Assembly (NCBI GenBank): GCA_013202495.1
Contig: JABMQQ010000151.1
Coordinates: 1-64,000, forward strand
Source: Fidelibacterota bacterium
Lineage (GTDB): Bacteria; Fidelibacterota; UBA8477; JABMPR01
Reading direction: 5' to 3'
Length of the DNA stretch: 64,000 nucleotides
Made by a program: the position numbers and the translations under genes
Shown here: in pieces, positions 62,571-64,000 of the stretch
Layout: each line of letters starts with the position of its first letter
How positions within the stretch are numbered: the stretch's first letter is position 1
Notes under the pieces: model-generated
The model's database searches: none
The model's input: the letters and a program-made list of their open reading frames with translations, nothing else
What the model was told of the DNA's origin: nothing

Positions 62571-64000
62571 CTATTCCTTTATCACAGGATCCTCAAAACC
62601 CAGCCAAATATTAAAGTACTTGGACTGCTCTGGAGTCATCTCCTTCATGATCCTCAACTGATGGGTTACCTCGTCCTCTTTGTAACTAATTATATCAGAA
62701 AGGGTAATATTCATGGTATCCCTTTCGACTTCGAAGGTGATCCGCATTCCTTCAGGCAAGGGATTACCAAAATCGTCAAAGTAAGTATCTAAGTAAATAC
62801 TTCGATCTACCTTATCGCCAGCTTTGAAGCCAATCTCATCTTTCTTGCTGATCTTTTTAATAGTACGTTTTCCACCTACAGCAATATTGGTGTATTTACC
62901 CCCATTATCTTTTATGGGATGACGGGGCAAAGATACTGTTGTATCTGTTTCATATATGACTCCAACATGCTGGAGAATCTCAGCATAGGGTAAAGCTTCA
63001 CGACCCTCAATGTATTTTGTGAAAAAGTCTCTGAGATCAGGATGCACTTTGTCTGTAAATAGGTCGAAAACCATATCTTCATCCATTGGGTTGGTTGGTC
63101 CATAATCGTTGATAAGTTCATACATTACATCAATGAGACGTTTCTGCCCTTCTGTGAGGCGGATAATTTCTATATCCAGCAGCGCGCCAAGTACAGCGCC
63201 ACGTTGATAAACCTGATTATAGTTTTTCTTGTAAGGTTTTTCCAGTACACCCGAGGACATCTCGGTAAAGCTCATTTTTTCATATGGGAATTTCTCTCCG
63301 CTTCGAATTTTTCGCTGCAGACGATTTACAACGAAATCCTTGGGAGTAAGCATGCCACCATTGGCCTGAATGATCAGTGACATATACTCTGTAACGCCTT
63401 CATACAACCATAAATGTTTAGATAGAACAGGATCAGTGTAGTCCCAATTGTGGATGTGCTGGGTTCTGAGATTAAGGGGGGTTAAAATGTGCATAAACTC
63501 GTGGATGGCGATATCTTCAATAATCTCAGATATGTTTTCAGTATAGCCTGATCCTGGATCAGGGAGGTAGTAAAATGATGATTTGTTGTGCTCCAGTGCA
63601 CCACCTACGGGCAGGCCATTGCGAATCAGATATATGAGACCTTTTAGTATGAGAAATCTCTGATTATCCAGGATTTTACCCAATCCATATTCATCTGCGT
63701 AATAAATAAGATAGGCGTATTCCTCAGCTGGGAGGGTGTCAATATATGATCCAATGGCTGCCATGGATGCATCAAGAGATTTTGTAATGTCTGCTGCCCG
63801 TTCTGTATCGTCAGTTTCATGGGCAAAACCAACCATTACCTCAGTGCTATGGATATTAAAGCTTGAAGTATCAGGTTTCCCAAAGAGAATGGGGCTATCA
63901 ATGAGTTCATGATAGTCCAGGGCTGATATCGACACTTCTCCAGCTGATTTAGAATCCTGTTCCAGGACGGTCATGGCATAGAGCTGTTCTGGATAAAGGT
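62571..64000 (-). CDS. M61-family (glycyl aminopeptidase-like) metallopeptidase, cut by window edge
   Basis: The frame is open to the right edge, so the N-terminus is missing; about 475 residues are visible. Upstream beta-domain motif DYHELIDSPILFG, then the zinc site HEFMHILTPLNLR with the downstream Glu in LWLYEGVTEYMS, as in M61 gluzincins. The C-terminal part (GFKAGDKVD) corresponds to a degenerate PDZ-like domain. Probably exported and acting on peptides outside the cytoplasm. A hairpin CTGAGCA/TGCTCAG (62537-62555) follows the stop. Confidence 0.9.
   Translation of the reverse strand, partial: LYPEQLYAMTVLEQDSKSAGEVSISALDYHELIDSPILFGKPDTSSFNIHSTEVMVGFAHETDDTERAADITKSLDASMAAIGSYIDTLPAEEYAYLIYYADEYGLGKILDNQRFLILKGLIYLIRNGLPVGGALEHNKSSFYYLPDPGSGYTENISEIIEDIAIHEFMHILTPLNLRTQHIHNWDYTDPVLSKHLWLYEGVTEYMSLIIQANGGMLTPKDFVVNRLQRKIRSGEKFPYEKMSFTEMSSGVLEKPYKKNYNQVYQRGAVLGALLDIEIIRLTEGQKRLIDVMYELINDYGPTNPMDEDMVFDLFTDKVHPDLRDFFTKYIEGREALPYAEILQHVGVIYETDTTVSLPRHPIKDNGGKYTNIAVGGKRTIKKISKKDEIGFKAGDKVDRSIYLDTYFDDFGNPLPEGMRITFEVERDTMNITLSDIISYKEDEVTHQLRIMKEMTPEQSKYFNIWLGFEDPVIKE

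Noticed and set aside
1..64000. CRISPR arrays, tRNA or rRNA genes, transposases, integrases, replication origin.
   Set aside because: Read for and not seen; the only repeats are short intergenic hairpins and protein-internal modules.

Overview
The window reads as a chromosomal segment of an uncultivated, AT-leaning Gram-negative bacterium of the FCB superphylum. Marinimicrobia (Neomarinimicrobiota), Calditrichota or a KSB1-like lineage fit best. The pointers are a Por/type IX C-terminal sorting domain with the YPNPFNPSTTISFELPE signature on a giant secreted protein, a DUF5916 outer-membrane protein, an aceE-type pyruvate dehydrogenase E1, and dense sigma-54/NtrC-type and multiheme cytochrome content. 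The phylum is inferred from family content only. No rRNA, tRNA, IS element or CRISPR array was seen.

Layout. 0-2 kb: the 5' part of aceE (minus strand) and a DUF697 membrane protein. 2-12 kb: a giant secreted beta-propeller/FnIII protein, a lone receiver protein, an NtrC-type regulator, a TPR histidine kinase and a bacteriohemerythrin. 12-16 kb: two tandem paralogous small exported proteins and a membrane spermidine-synthase-like protein. 16-19 kb: a sulfur operon (SQR, DUF1641, DsrC/TusE-like, DsrE2-like). 19-27.5 kb: a nine-gene minus-strand operon combining tetra- and pentaheme cytochromes, a Tat-exported molybdopterin oxidoreductase, a 4x[4Fe-4S] protein, an NrfD membrane protein, a beta-barrel candidate, a 14-heme cytochrome and a monoheme lipoprotein. 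27.5-30.4 kb: an ethylbenzene-dehydrogenase-like lipoprotein, a Cys-rich MerR regulator and a 7-heme cytochrome. 30.4-39.4 kb: a nine-gene operon encoding 12-, 4-, 9- and 8-heme cytochromes, a fused cytochrome b6/subunit IV, a Rieske protein, an NrfD protein, a Tat-exported ferredoxin and a polytopic membrane protein. 39.6-42.8 kb: an NtrC-type regulator and a histidine kinase with a CVECH heme-c motif in its periplasmic sensor. 43-52 kb: a collagen-like multiheme lipoprotein, an oxidoreductase, DUF5916 and other outer-membrane proteins, and a phospholipase C/P1-nuclease-like enzyme. 52-62 kb: a phosphorelay, GGDEF and glycosyltransferase operon. 62-64 kb: a gene split by an in-frame stop and a partial M61 peptidase.

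How it fits together. The window carries 70 CxxCH motifs plus two CxxxCH motifs. Together with the Mo/NrfD module, the Rieske/cytochrome b module, SQR and the beta-barrel next to a 14-heme cytochrome, this points to quinone-linked periplasmic electron transfer that may reach the outer surface. Its control region holds a perfect FNR-type box, a palindromic candidate enhancer and a sigma-54-like promoter. The neighbouring heme-c sensor kinase and NtrC-type regulator are the obvious candidates to drive it. The heme-sensor-controlled hybrid bc/NrfD/multiheme operon is the best candidate for a poorly described system. A second theme is a set of sigma-54-like promoters whose -12 element reads TTGA rather than TTGC.
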